Made by a program: the position numbers and the translations under genes
Notes under the pieces: model-generated
Told to the model about the DNA's origin: nothing
The model's database searches: none
The model's input: only the letters and a program-made list of their open reading frames with translations
In this document: piece after piece, positions 1 through 9,070 of the stretch
How the letters are laid out: every line of letters starts with the position of its first letter
How positions within the stretch are numbered: the first letter of the stretch is position 1
DNA from: Nitrospira sp.
GTDB lineage: Bacteria > Nitrospirota > Nitrospiria > Nitrospirales > Nitrospiraceae
Assembly (NCBI GenBank): GCA_037045225.1
Contig: JBAOHZ010000009.1
Span: 1,178,001 to 1,242,000 of the forward strand
DNA: 64,000 nucleotides
Reading direction: 5' to 3'

Positions 1-2903
1 CCGAAGAGCGCCGCCATGGTCGTCATCATAATCGGGCGGAAGCGCAAGAGTCCGGCTTCGTAAATGGCCTGTTCGGGCGGCTTGCCCTCGGTGCGCTCCG
101 CCTCCAGGGCGAAATCGATCATCATGATGGCATTCTTCTTCACGATGCCGATCAGGAGAATGATCCCGATCAGCGCGATGATGCTGAACTCCATCTGGAA
201 CAAGATCAGGGCCAGCAGCGCGCCGACTCCCGCAGAGGGCAACGTCGACAGGATCGTGAGCGGATGAATGTAACTCTCATAGAGAATCCCCAGCACGATA
301 TAGACGGTAATCAGGGCGGCCAGGATCAGCAGCGGTTCATTCGCCAAGGAACTTTGAAAGGCTTGCGCGGCGCCCTGGAAACTCCCGCGAATGCTCGCGG
401 GCAGCATCAACTCCTGCGTCACCTGCCGGATTGCCGCCACCGCTTCACCGAGCGACCCTCCCGGCGCCAGGTTGAACGAGATCGTCACCGCAGGAAACTG
501 CCCCTGTCGGCTGATGACCAGCGGCACGGTGGTTTCGGTCACCCGCGTGAACACGTTCAACGGCACCGACCCTCCGCTCCCCCGCACTTCCAGCTGCTGG
601 AGTACCTCCGGCCCTTTTTGAAACTCCGGCATCACTTCAAGAATGACACGGTACTGATTCAGTTGCGTGAACATGGTCGAGACCTGCCGCTGACCGAACG
701 CATCGTAGAGGGTGTCGGTGATGAGTTGCGGCGTGATGCCCATGCGAGACGCGGTATTGCGATCGATCTCTACCAGCGACGCCAATCCCTGATTCAGTTG
801 ATCGCTGCTGACATCCCGCAGCTCCGGCCGCACCTGTAAGCTCTCCAGCAGCTTTGGAGCCCAGCGATTCAGCTCCTCAGGATCAGCGTCTTCCAACGTG
901 TATTGAAACTGGGTACGGCTGACGCGATCCTCGACGGTCAGATCCTGCACCGGCTGCATGTGCAAGGTGATCCCATCGACCTCCGCCGCACGTGCTTCCA
1001 GCCGCCGAATGATCTCGCCAGCCCCGGCCATCCGTTCCCCCAGCGGCTTCAGATTGATGTACATCCGCCCGCTATTGAGCGTGCTGTTCGTCCCATCAAC
1101 CCCGATGAATGAGGACAGGCTTTCCACGGCCGGCTCTTCGAGAATCACGCGCGCCAACGCCTGCTGTCGCTCTCCCATGGTGCCGAAAGACACGGTTTGC
1201 GGCCCTTCCGTGATACCGAGAATGACCCCGGTGTCCTGAAGCGGAAAGAAGCCCTTCGGAATCAGCAGGAACAGCACGAGCGTGAGCGCCAAGGTCCCCG
1301 CCGTCACGACCAGCGTGGCGCGCTGACGGCGCAGCACCCACTGCAAACTCGTCCCATACCCGGCAATGATGCGATCCAACACCCGCTGCGACGCCTGTGA
1401 AAACCGACCCGGCTGTTCGTCGCGCCGCCCGCGCAGCAGCCGGGCGCACATCATCGGCGTCAGGGTCAACGACACGACCGCGGAGATGAGAATGGTGATG
1501 CTCAGCGTGAGGGCAAATTCACGAAACAGGCGGCCGACCACATCGCCCATGAACAGCAAGGGAATGAGCACGGCGATCAGCGACACCGTCAGCGACAGGA
1601 TGGTAAAGGCGATCTGTTTCGATCCTTTGAGCGCCGCCTGAAACGGCGTCTCCCCCTGTTCGATGTATCGCGCGATGTTCTCGATCATCACGATGGCATC
1701 GTCCACCACGAAGCCGGTCGAGATGGTCAACGCCATCAACGTCAGGTTATTCAGACTGAACCCCATCAGGTACATGAGACCGAATGTGCCGATGAGCGAC
1801 AGCGGCACTGCCACTGCCGGAATCACCGTGGCAGGGACCGTGCGCAGAAACAGGAAGATCACCAGGATGACGAGCGCCACCGCGAGCACCAGCTCGAACT
1901 GCACATCACGCACGGTCGCGCGGATCGAGGTGGTGCGATCGGTCAGCACCGACACCTGCACGGATGAGGGCAAGGTCCCTTGCAATTGCGGCAACAGCCG
2001 CTTGACCCGATCGACCACTTCGATGACATTCGTCCCCGGCTGACGCTGGATATTGACGATCACGGCCGGCGTCTCGTTCATCCACGCGGCCTGCTTAGTA
2101 TTCTCGACATCGTCGATCACCTCGGCGACCTCCGAGAGCCGAACCGGAGCGCCGTTGCGATAGGCGACGAGCAACGCGCTGTAATCCTTGGCGGCAAAGA
2201 GTTGGTCGGTGGCGTTGATGATCGAAGCGCGACGCGGGCCGTCGAAACCGCCTTTCGCCTGATTGACGTTCGCGGCGGCCACGACCGTTCGAAGGTCTTC
2301 CAACGTCAATCCATAAGCGGCCAACGCGCGCGGATTGGCCTGGATGCGTACGGCGGGGCGTTGTCCGCCGCTGATGCTCACCAGACCGACGCCGGACAGT
2401 TGTGAAATTTTTTGCGCAAAGCGGGTCTCCGCAAAATCACGCACTTGGGGAAGAGGCAGCGTGGCGGAGGTCAACGCCAGGGTGAGAATCGGCGCGTCGG
2501 CTGGGTTGACCTTGCTATACACCGGGGGAGCCGGCAGATCACGCGGCAGGAACGTCGCCGCCGAATTCATCGCCGCCTGCACTTCCTGCTCGGCGACATC
2601 CAGATCGATATCGAGGCTGAATTGCAAGGTGACGACCGAACTGCCGCCTGAGCTCGTGGAGGTCATCTGGTTCAGCCCGGGCATTTGCCCGAACTGCCGC
2701 TCCAACGGTGCGGTGATCGACGAGGTCATGACATCCGGCCCGGCACCGGGATAAAACGTCATCACCTGGATGGTGGGATAATCGACTTGTGGAAGAGCGG
2801 AGACAGGCAACTGACGATAGGCCAGCGCACCGGCCAGGAGAATGGCGATCATCGTCAGGACCGTCGCCACAGGCCGGACGATGAACAGCCGAGAAGGGTT
2901 CAC
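1..2903 (-). CDS. RND multidrug efflux permease, MdtB/MdtC type (C-terminus beyond the window)
   Basis: Inner-membrane proton-driven pump that works with a membrane fusion adaptor and an outer-membrane channel. The minus strand is open from a GTG at 2903 to the left edge, giving about 967 of the usual 1030-1040 residues. The N-terminus reads MNPSRLFIVRPVAT followed by the first transmembrane helix and the family signature PVSALPQVDYPTIQV. The last visible residues, RPIMMTTMAALFG, belong to the second transmembrane block. The GTG start overlaps the adaptor stop codon in GTGA, so the two genes are translationally coupled. MdtB and MdtC types cannot be separated here; the family call is firm, the substrate is unknown. 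Confidence 0.93.
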   Translation of the reverse strand, partial: MNPSRLFIVRPVATVLTMIAILLAGALAYRQLPVSALPQVDYPTIQVMTFYPGAGPDVMTSSITAPLERQFGQMPGLNQMTSTSSGGSSVVTLQFSLDIDLDVAEQEVQAAMNSAATFLPRDLPAPPVYSKVNPADAPILTLALTSATLPLPQVRDFAETRFAQKISQLSGVGLVSISGGQRPAVRIQANPRALAAYGLTLEDLRTVVAAANVNQAKGGFDGPRRASIINATDQLFAAKDYSALLVAYRNGAPVRLSEVAEVIDDVENTKQAAWMNETPAVIVNIQRQPGTNVIEVVDRVKRLLPQLQGTLPSSVQVSVLTDRTTSIRATVRDVQFELVLAVALVILVIFLFLRTVPATVIPAVAVPLSLIGTFGLMYLMGFSLNNLTLMALTISTGFVVDDAIVMIENIARYIEQGETPFQAALKGSKQIAFTILSLTVSLIAVLIPLLFMGDVVGRLFREFALTLSITILISAVVSLTLTPMMCARLLRGRRDEQPGRFSQASQRVLDRIIAGYGTSLQWVLRRQRATLVVTAGTLALTLVLFLLIPKGFFPLQDTGVILGITEGPQTVSFGTMGERQQALARVILEEPAVESLSSFIGVDGTNSTLNSGRMYINLKPLGERMAGAGEIIRRLEARAAEVDGITLHMQPVQDLTVEDRVSRTQFQYTLEDADPEELNRWAPKLLESLQVRPELRDVSSDQLNQGLASLVEIDRNTASRMGITPQLITDTLYDAFGQRQVSTMFTQLNQYRVILEVMPEFQKGPEVLQQLEVRGSGGSVPLNVFTRVTETTVPLVISRQGQFPAVTISFNLAPGGSLGEAVAAIRQVTQELMLPASIRGSFQGAAQAFQSSLANEPLLILAALITVYIVLGILYESYIHPLTILSTLPSAGVGALLALILFQMEFSIIALIGIILLIGIVKKNAIMMIDFALEAERTEGKPPEQAIYEAGLLRFRPIMMTTMAALF

Positions 2904-4138
2904 GTCCGGGTCCCTCGTGTGCTCCCCTCACCGCCGGGCGCCGGCGCGTCCTGGCTGGTCGGGACCGCTCCGGCTGCCGGACGCAATTCGACCTTGCTGC
3001 CTTCGCGCAATTTTTCAGTCCCGTCCACGACCACCACCTCGCCTGAGGCCAACCCTGTGTCGATGGCGGCCTCTTCGCCCTGCGCAACGCCCACCGTCAC
3101 CGCTCGCACGCTGACCGTGTGCTCCGCTTCGTTCACCACATAGACGAACGTCCCCTTGGGCCCGCGCTGAACGGCGGCGGACGGCACGACCGTGACACCC
3201 TGTTTGATGTCGAGAAGCAACCGCGCATTCACAAACTGATTGGGAAACAGCGCGCTGTCATCGTTTGGAAACACCGCTTTCAAGCGGACGGTGCCGGTCG
3301 TCGGATCGATCTGATTATCGACGGTGAGCAGCGTCCCCGTGGCCAACTTTCGTTTTTGCTCCCGGTCGAAGGCCTCCACAACCAGTTGCTTCCCAGCCTT
3401 GAGCCGCTCGAAGACAGCCGGCAAATGGTCCTCCGCCAGAGCGAACACGACCGTGATGGGCTGCAATTGCGTAATCACCATCAACCCATTGGGATCGTTC
3501 GCATGGACGATATTCCCGGCATCCACCAGGCGCAACCCCACCCGCCCGTTGATCGGCGCGGTAATGCTGGAATAGGTCAACTGCAGCTTGGCATTGTCGA
3601 TCTGTCCCTGGTCGGCCTTGACGATGCCCTCGTACTGACGCACCAGCGCTTCCTGCGTGTCGAGCTGCTGCTTGGGAATGAAGTGTTGTGTGTAGAGATC
3701 CCGGTAGCGCTCCAGATCCAGCTGCGCATTTTTCATTTGCGCCTGATCACGCGCCATTTGCCCTTCGGCCTGAATCAGCTGCACTTGGAACGGCCGCGGA
3801 TCGATCTGCGCCAGCAATTCGCCGTCATGCACGAGCTGCCCTTCCTTGAAGAGCACCCGCATCAACTGGCCGTCCACCCGGCTCTTCACCGTGACGGTGT
3901 TCATCGGGATCACCGAGCCCAGGCCGTTCAGGTAGATATTGATCTCGCTGGTTTTGGCCGCAACCGCCACGACCGGCGTGTTCCGCGCCCCCATGGCCGG
4001 CCGTTTTTCTGCTTGGCGTGGCTGCGCCTCCCCGGACCGGGTCATCAATACATACACCCCCACCGCAAGCAGGCAGGCCGCGAAGAGGCCGATCATCCAT
4101 CGCTTCACCAGGGTTGCAAATCGTACGGATTCCGCCAT
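2900..4138 (-). CDS. RND efflux periplasmic adaptor (HlyD/MdtA family)
   Basis: Membrane fusion protein that bridges the RND permease to an outer-membrane channel. One N-terminal transmembrane anchor (about residues 12-32) precedes a lipoyl-like half (GLGSVIPMNTVTVKSRVDGQ), an alpha-helical hairpin (about 115-185), the second lipoyl half (SSITAPINGRVGLRLVDAG) and beta-barrel and membrane-proximal domains. The ATG at 4138 is chosen because GGAAGGAAGAG lies just upstream; an in-frame start at 4249 would add 37 residues without membrane-protein character. It is the promoter-proximal gene of the pair and overlaps the permease start by 4 bp. Confidence 0.93.
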   Translation of the reverse strand: MAESVRFATLVKRWMIGLFAACLLAVGVYVLMTRSGEAQPRQAEKRPAMGARNTPVVAVAAKTSEINIYLNGLGSVIPMNTVTVKSRVDGQLMRVLFKEGQLVHDGELLAQIDPRPFQVQLIQAEGQMARDQAQMKNAQLDLERYRDLYTQHFIPKQQLDTQEALVRQYEGIVKADQGQIDNAKLQLTYSSITAPINGRVGLRLVDAGNIVHANDPNGLMVITQLQPITVVFALAEDHLPAVFERLKAGKQLVVEAFDREQKRKLATGTLLTVDNQIDPTTGTVRLKAVFPNDDSALFPNQFVNARLLLDIKQGVTVVPSAAVQRGPKGTFVYVVNEAEHTVSVRAVTVGVAQGEEAAIDTGLASGEVVVVDGTEKLREGSKVELRPAAGAVPTSQDAPAPGGEGSTRGTRT

Positions 4139-4497
4139 CACCGCTCTTCCTTCCGTCCCATTGGTTCCTGCGTCTGCTGGGTCACCGACCCCGCCCACGC
4201 TTGCGAGCAGTCGGGTCATTCTCGCCTCGTCGCGCACAAGCATGAGCACTGCTCGCGTGAGACAGTTCTTCCCGCTGATCTACCTTCGCTATCATACCCT
4301 ATCTGCCCACAGGACCACAGCTATTGCGCCTCCGCGCCCTTGCCGGCAAGACTCGTGGCCCCGCGTCTACGCAGATGAGCAGAGGATGCCGGCAACTGAT
4401 AGGCAGCCCGTATCGGGAGGCGGATTTCAGGCAAACGGAAGCCGCTGCCCTGCGGAGCAGGAAAAGGCACGCGAGTCAGAGGAGGCGGCAAACACAC
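4139..4497. other. Intergenic region upstream of the efflux operon
   Basis: 359 bp between the adaptor start and the stop of the LysR gene, both on the minus strand. It must hold the efflux promoter, but I could not place a convincing -35/-10 pair. A 12-bp perfect palindrome, CTTGCCGGCAAG, lies at 4339-4350 and could be a repressor site. No gene is supported. Confidence 0.4.
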
Positions 4498-5394
4498 TCA
4501 TGACCGCCAATGCTCACCGACGACGGCCCGCACTTGATCGGCCAGCGCCTTGGCTGCCCCGCTCCGGTAGCCTCCCTTTTTCCATAAGAGACCGACGCCT
4601 CGGCGGGGGGTGGGGTTCTTGAGCAAGATACCCCGGAGCGCGTGGTTAGGGCCCAGCCCTAGCGATAAGCGCGGCAGCACCGTCGCAAGATTGCTCGTGC
4701 GAACCGTGGCCAGAATCCCTTCGATGGAATTCATTTCCATAATAATCTTCGGCCGGACCCCTGCCTGCTCGAAACACGCATCCAACAGGCGTCGTGTACA
4801 GAATAACGTCGGCAGGAGGATCAACGACTCCTTCGCCAACGATGACAGGGACAGGTGCCGGCGCTTGGCAAACCGGTGCCTTGGCGAGGCGACCAACACA
4901 AAGTCTTCTTCAAACAATGGCTGGCTTTCGATGCGGTCCGACGTCACCGGCACGAATCCGATGCCGACTTCCAATGACCCGCTCTTGACCCCGGCCTCAA
5001 TATCCGGCCCGGACAGTTCGTCGAGCTTGAGCGAAATCAACGGATGCAGGGTCGAGAAGCGGCCGACGATGTCGGGAATCAGATAGGCATTCACCGTCTG
5101 GACCACACCGACGGTGAGAGTGCCTCGCTGCAAGCCTTCTTCCTCGGCGATCGCCACTTGCGCCAGCTCCATCTCCCGCAAGGCCCGGCGGGCATGCTCG
5201 CGAAAAACCGATCCGGCCCGCGTCAGTTGCACTGATCGCCCCACACGATCGAACAGCGGCACCCCCACTTCCTGCTCTAACTGTTTGATCTGAGCGGACA
5301 ACGCCGGCTGAGAGACCGGCAGACCTTCGGCGGCCTTGGTGAAATGCAGCGCATCGGCCACGGCGAGAAAATATCGAAGATGGCGAAATTCCAT
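4498..5394 (-). CDS. LysR-type transcriptional regulator
   Basis: DNA-binding regulator with an N-terminal winged helix-turn-helix (MEFRHLRYFLAVADALHF then AAEGLPVSQPALSAQIKQLE) and a C-terminal periplasmic-binding-like effector domain from about residue 90. About 298 residues, normal for the family. I choose the ATG at 5394 rather than the in-frame ATG at 5409: the conserved family start is MEFRHLRYF, and the upstream codon lies inside the inverted repeat that is its likely operator. It is divergent from the MOSC gene at 5507, the usual layout for a LysR regulator and its target. The inducer is unknown. Confidence 0.92.
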   Translation of the reverse strand: MEFRHLRYFLAVADALHFTKAAEGLPVSQPALSAQIKQLEQEVGVPLFDRVGRSVQLTRAGSVFREHARRALREMELAQVAIAEEEGLQRGTLTVGVVQTVNAYLIPDIVGRFSTLHPLISLKLDELSGPDIEAGVKSGSLEVGIGFVPVTSDRIESQPLFEEDFVLVASPRHRFAKRRHLSLSSLAKESLILLPTLFCTRRLLDACFEQAGVRPKIIMEMNSIEGILATVRTSNLATVLPRLSLGLGPNHALRGILLKNPTPRRGVGLLWKKGGYRSGAAKALADQVRAVVGEHWRS

Positions 5395-5403
5395 GCCGTT
5401 TTC

Positions 5404-5426
5404 TATCATAAATGAAAGTGATGATA
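5404..5426. promoter_or_regulatory. LysR operator, perfect T-N11-A inverted repeat
   Basis: TATCAT (5404-5409), an 11-bp spacer, then ATGATA (5421-5426): a perfect 6-bp inverted repeat with exactly T-N11-A spacing, the LysR-family binding box. It lies 10 bp upstream of the chosen regulator start and about 80 bp upstream of the divergent MOSC gene, so it could serve both autoregulation and target activation. Confidence 0.7.
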
Positions 5427-5506
5427 CTAATCAGAATAAACACTTTGACGCCTCCTCTCACGGCGCACTAGGTTGACCGACACAAGACACGACCCTGGAG
5501 GGACCT

Positions 5507-6331
5507 ATGACCGCAGCAGAATCCGATGTCGCCGGCACCGTCGCCACCGTCTGGCGCTACCCCGTCAAATCCATGCGAGGAGAGGAACTCAATGCCGTCG
5601 ATATCACTGTGCGCGGCCTAACCGGTGATCGAAGCTACGCGGTGATCGATGTCGAGACCGGCAAAATCGCCAGTGCGAAACATCCGAAAAAATGGGGACG
5701 ATTGTTCGACTGCCTCGCCAGGCTGAAGCCGAACCTCACGGACGGTCCTACTGCGCCTTTGCAGATGATGTTCCCGGATGGAACGTGGGCTGCGGGCGAT
5801 ACCAGGGACATCGATGAACGGTTGTCGACGATGCTGGGGCGAGCCGTGCGACTGACGACCGCCGTCCCAACCGCGCCACAGCTCGAAGAATATTGGCCGG
5901 ACGTGGCGGGCCGCGCCCGGCAGAACACCGTGACAGAGGAAGCCATGCCGGCCGGCACCTTCTTCGATGGAGCGCTCATTCATGTGTTGACCACGGCCAC
6001 CCTCGACGCCCTCCGCCGGCTCTATCCTGAAGGCCGCTTCGAGACACGACGGTTCCGGCCCAACCTTGTGGTGGCATCCGCCGCGAGCGACACTCGGTTT
6101 GTCGAGAATGAATGGATCGGTCGCACGCTGGCGATCGGGCAAGATGTTCGCTTGAAGGTGACGGGGCCCTGCGCCCGTTGCGTCATGACCACCCTGCCGC
6201 AGGGAGACCTGCCGGAGGATTCGGGTATTCTTCGGACCGCCGTGCAACATAATCGGGCCGCCGTCGGGGTATACGCCACGGTCCTTGCCCCGGGTCGAGT
6301 CATGCGGGGAAACCAGATCCGGCTCTTGTAA
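5507..6331 (+). CDS. MOSC domain protein with N-terminal beta-barrel (YcbX-like)
   Basis: 274 residues. The N-terminal MOSC beta-barrel domain starts with VATVWRYPVKSMRGEEL (about residues 12-28), followed by the MOSC domain with RFRPNLVV (about 182-189) and the conserved cysteine in GPCARCVMTTL. MOSC proteins bind molybdenum cofactor or carry sulfur; YcbX-type members reduce N-hydroxylated compounds. GGAGG precedes the ATG. It is the divergent neighbour of the LysR gene and is followed by a second MOSC protein, so the pair is probably under LysR control. Substrate unknown. Confidence 0.88.
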   Translation: MTAAESDVAGTVATVWRYPVKSMRGEELNAVDITVRGLTGDRSYAVIDVETGKIASAKHPKKWGRLFDCLARLKPNLTDGPTAPLQMMFPDGTWAAGDTRDIDERLSTMLGRAVRLTTAVPTAPQLEEYWPDVAGRARQNTVTEEAMPAGTFFDGALIHVLTTATLDALRRLYPEGRFETRRFRPNLVVASAASDTRFVENEWIGRTLAIGQDVRLKVTGPCARCVMTTLPQGDLPEDSGILRTAVQHNRAAVGVYATVLAPGRVMRGNQIRLL

Positions 6332-6374
6332 TCGGCATCGGCGCAGAAAGAAACTTATCCCACAGGGCACACAC

Positions 6375-7094
6375 ATGAGCAGAACGAACGGACTCATACG
6401 ATCCATTCAGGTGGGGTTACCTGCCATCGAACACAGTGATGGTGTCGACGATCCGGAGCAACAACCTTGGACGACCGGCATGTTCAAGCGCCCCGCTCAC
6501 GGCCCGATCTCGCTCAGTCGGCAGAATCTGGTGGGGGACGGACAGGCGGATCTTGTCCATCACGGAGGCCTCGACAAGGCGGTGTGTGCCTATCCGTCGG
6601 AACATTGGTTGCGTTGGTACAGCATCCTGCCGCCTCATCGTCTCACCGGCGGCGCGTTCGGCGAAAACTTTACGCTGGAAGGACTCACCGAAGGCGATGT
6701 GTGCATCGGGGATGTCTTTTCAGTCGGCTCGGCCATTGTCCAGATTTCTCAACCACGGCAACCATGCTGGAAATTGGCCCGCCGCTGGCAACTCAAAGAT
6801 TTGGCCGTCCAGATAGAACGCACCGGCTTGACGGGCTGGTATTTTCGGGTGATGCAGGAAGGGACGGTCGAATCGGGCACCCACCTGCACCTGCTGGATC
6901 GTCCATGTCCTGAATGGACGGTTGCGACAGCCAATCGGATCATGCATCATGAACGGAACAATCGAACCGCAGCCGAACACTTGAGCCTTTGCCCGCTGCT
7001 TTCTGCAAGCTGGCAACACACCCTGAAGCAACGATGCCTGGATCAGGCAGGACCGGATCCACAGCAACGGCAATTCAGGGAAACTCATTCATAA
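6375..7094 (+). CDS. MOSC domain protein, YiiM-like
   Basis: 239 residues from the ATG at 6375 (MSRTNGLIRSIQVGLP). YiiM-type features are DLVHHGGLDKAVCAYPSEHW (about residues 59-78), ALGGAFGENFTLEG-like GGAFGENFTLEGL, and the conserved cysteine in QPRQPCWKLARRW. YiiM homologues reduce hydroxylamine-type substrates with molybdenum cofactor. The gene begins 43 bp after the first MOSC gene in the same direction. The longer open frame from 6285 overlaps that gene and begins with arginine-rich non-conserved sequence, so the internal start is preferred. Confidence 0.88.
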   Translation: MSRTNGLIRSIQVGLPAIEHSDGVDDPEQQPWTTGMFKRPAHGPISLSRQNLVGDGQADLVHHGGLDKAVCAYPSEHWLRWYSILPPHRLTGGAFGENFTLEGLTEGDVCIGDVFSVGSAIVQISQPRQPCWKLARRWQLKDLAVQIERTGLTGWYFRVMQEGTVESGTHLHLLDRPCPEWTVATANRIMHHERNNRTAAEHLSLCPLLSASWQHTLKQRCLDQAGPDPQQRQFRETHS

Positions 7095-7119
7095 TCATCG
7101 CCCTATCTAGGAGGTTTCC

Positions 7120-7458
7120 ATGAAGTATCTGTTTCTCGCAACCTGCGCACTCACCATCAGCGGGACGGTGGCCCTCAGTTCCTGGTGTGCCGCTGAAAGT
7201 GCGACCACCATCACGATCCTCGCCCCTCACAATGGCGAGACCGTCACCGAGACGTTCGAGATCAAATATGAAATCCTGAACGCGCCGGCAGGCAATCACG
7301 CGCACGTCTACCTCGACGGCACGTACCAGAAGGGATTCAAAGGCACCTTTGCACACGTGGCCAAGGGGGAACATACGATCACGGTGAAAATCGCCGACCA
7401 TGATCATAAGGACGCCGGGACCGCAACGGATAGCATTACCGTGAAGGTCGGAGACTAG
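7120..7458 (+). CDS. Small exported protein with an Ig-like beta fold
   Basis: 112 residues with a Sec signal peptide (hydrophobic MKYLFLATCALTISGTVAL, probable cleavage near residue 25). The mature part, ITILAPHNGETVTETFEIKY then AGNHAHVYLDGTYQKGFKG and HTITVKIADHDH, looks like one immunoglobulin-type beta sandwich with several histidines that could bind metal. AGGAGG lies 8 bp upstream of the ATG. The function is not known to me; it is periplasmic by prediction. It follows the MOSC pair by 25 bp and may be co-transcribed. Confidence 0.75.
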   Translation: MKYLFLATCALTISGTVALSSWCAAESATTITILAPHNGETVTETFEIKYEILNAPAGNHAHVYLDGTYQKGFKGTFAHVAKGEHTITVKIADHDHKDAGTATDSITVKVGD

Positions 7459-7570
7459 GACTGGAGATTCGCGGCGGACCAGGTCTCGCCAGGAGGCACG
7501 GCACGTCATCCACGGAGCGATCGGGGAGGCGCCTACAACCAGGCCGCCTCCCCATCAACAGTAAACCTCG

Positions 7571-8239
7571 TTATTGCCCACCTTGGGTCGACGCGCGCGT
7601 CGAGCTCCCCTGTAGGTCCATATCAAGCGAAACAGGGCCGTCGGGATTCTTCACATCAAGCCGAGTCGGCATCCGGTCAGCCACCAGTTTGACCAACGGC
7701 ACGGCCACAATGTGCGGAGCCTTGTCCGAGGGATTGGAATAGAGCACGATACGAACATTCTTCGGGCGTTGACTCGGTGCCACCTGGGCCATCAATTCCG
7801 TGCCCATGAATCCAACCAACATCCCGCTCCCGTCAGCGAGCTTATGAATCTCATAGGCGTTTGTGGCAGGTGCCGTGCGACCGATCGCGAGATCCGGACT
7901 CTGCGTCACCAAGGCCAGGCCCAACAGCTTCGGCACAATAAATCCGAACGACCCCGTCGGCGCTTGCGAAAACATCACCTGTGCGGTCGATGATCCGAGT
8001 TCGGCCACTCCGTTCTTGGCCCGCATCTGACGACGCAATTCCACTTCATTGCCGTTCCCTTCAATGATGACGGCCGCCGGCGCCGCCTTTTGCACCGGCA
8101 ACACCTCTGTCTTGCCCCCACCACGGGCGGCGTTAACGGGAGAAGGAGCCACACCAATGCAGAGCAGACCAAGCAGGCCGGCAACCACGAGGGAACGGAA
8201 CGGGGCATGGGGGATCGAACGGGGCATGAATTGACACAT
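7571..8239 (-). CDS. Hypothetical exported protein
   Basis: 222 residues. The N-terminus holds a signal peptide (FRSLVVAGLLGLLCIGVAPSP, cleavage near VNAA, about residue 38). The rest is soluble with no motif I recognise; parts such as GMLVGFMGTELMAQV and NVRIVLYSNPSDKAPH are beta-rich. The start is set by AGGAGG located 10 bp before the ATG at 8239. It is convergent with the exported protein at 7120 and lies alone on its strand. Confidence 0.7.
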   Translation of the reverse strand: MCQFMPRSIPHAPFRSLVVAGLLGLLCIGVAPSPVNAARGGGKTEVLPVQKAAPAAVIIEGNGNEVELRRQMRAKNGVAELGSSTAQVMFSQAPTGSFGFIVPKLLGLALVTQSPDLAIGRTAPATNAYEIHKLADGSGMLVGFMGTELMAQVAPSQRPKNVRIVLYSNPSDKAPHIVAVPLVKLVADRMPTRLDVKNPDGPVSLDMDLQGSSTRASTQGGQ

Positions 8240-8379
8240 GGATACTAGTCCTCCTGATCAAGCGATGAATGTCATCTGAGAGGATTCTAAGAAGCTGCCG
8301 GTGGAAAATCAAACGGGAGGGAATGGGAACGCACGGACTAGGCGGGGCATCTCAGGATTCCAGACTGCACGGTCACGCC

Positions 8380-8820
8380 TCAGGGATAAAAACTGATCCG
8401 TCGGCCGGCAATGGCCTGCGCCACCGAGGAGAGAATACGCTCTCGCGCAGCCGGTTTCTCCAAATACTCGACGACTCCTTGCTGACAGAGCGATTGCGCC
8501 AGGGACTCATCGTAATACCCCGTCAACACGATGACGGGCAGAGAAGGATATTGGGCACGAAAATAGGCAATGGCCTCAACCCCGTTGATACGCGGCATCC
8601 GGATATCGCAAATGATGACGTCGACCATCAACGGATTATCGCCGCTGTTTAAGACTTCGACCGCCTTGCCGCCATCCTCCGCCTCCTCGACGTCGTAGCC
8701 CCCCTGTGTCAGGGTCATGCGGAGCAGGCTGCGAATCGAGTCCTCATCATCCACCACCAAGACCCGCCCCAGACAAGCCTTCTCGTCGGCGACCAAGCCG
8801 AACGACCATGCCATTCCCAT
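8380..8820 (-). CDS. Stand-alone response regulator receiver (CheY-like)
   Basis: 146 residues that form one receiver domain: acidic pocket DDE (24-26), phospho-acceptor Asp72 in IICDIRMP, switch Thr100 in VIVLTG, and Lys122 in LEKP. There is no output domain, so it must act by protein contact or as a phosphorelay step. No histidine kinase is adjacent, so its partner is elsewhere. The 15 residues before the domain (MGMAWSFGLVADEKA) are unusual and the true start could lie slightly downstream. Confidence 0.9.
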   Translation of the reverse strand: MGMAWSFGLVADEKACLGRVLVVDDEDSIRSLLRMTLTQGGYDVEEAEDGGKAVEVLNSGDNPLMVDVIICDIRMPRINGVEAIAYFRAQYPSLPVIVLTGYYDESLAQSLCQQGVVEYLEKPAARERILSSVAQAIAGRRISFYP

Positions 8821-9070
8821 GGTAACCTCCCCCCGCTCTTCCCAATGGGTTGTTCCATATCATTCAATGGTGCACAGGATGCAAAGACAGCGCCTGCAGC
8901 ATGAGGCGAACCGGAATAGGCCAAATCGCCAGTTTCACCATGAATGGATGGGCTTGGATAGATGAGGATAGATGGGATTGACTGGTGGATCCCCACCACC
9001 AGCGGTGCAAATGCACCATCTCCCGAGGGGATGACGTTCGCGGCCAGTCGGGATGGTCAGGAGAAATTTC

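Noticed and set aside
264..839. Long plus-strand frames opposite the efflux permease
   Set aside because: They are antisense shadows of a high-GC gene, with arginine-rich composition and no ribosome sites.
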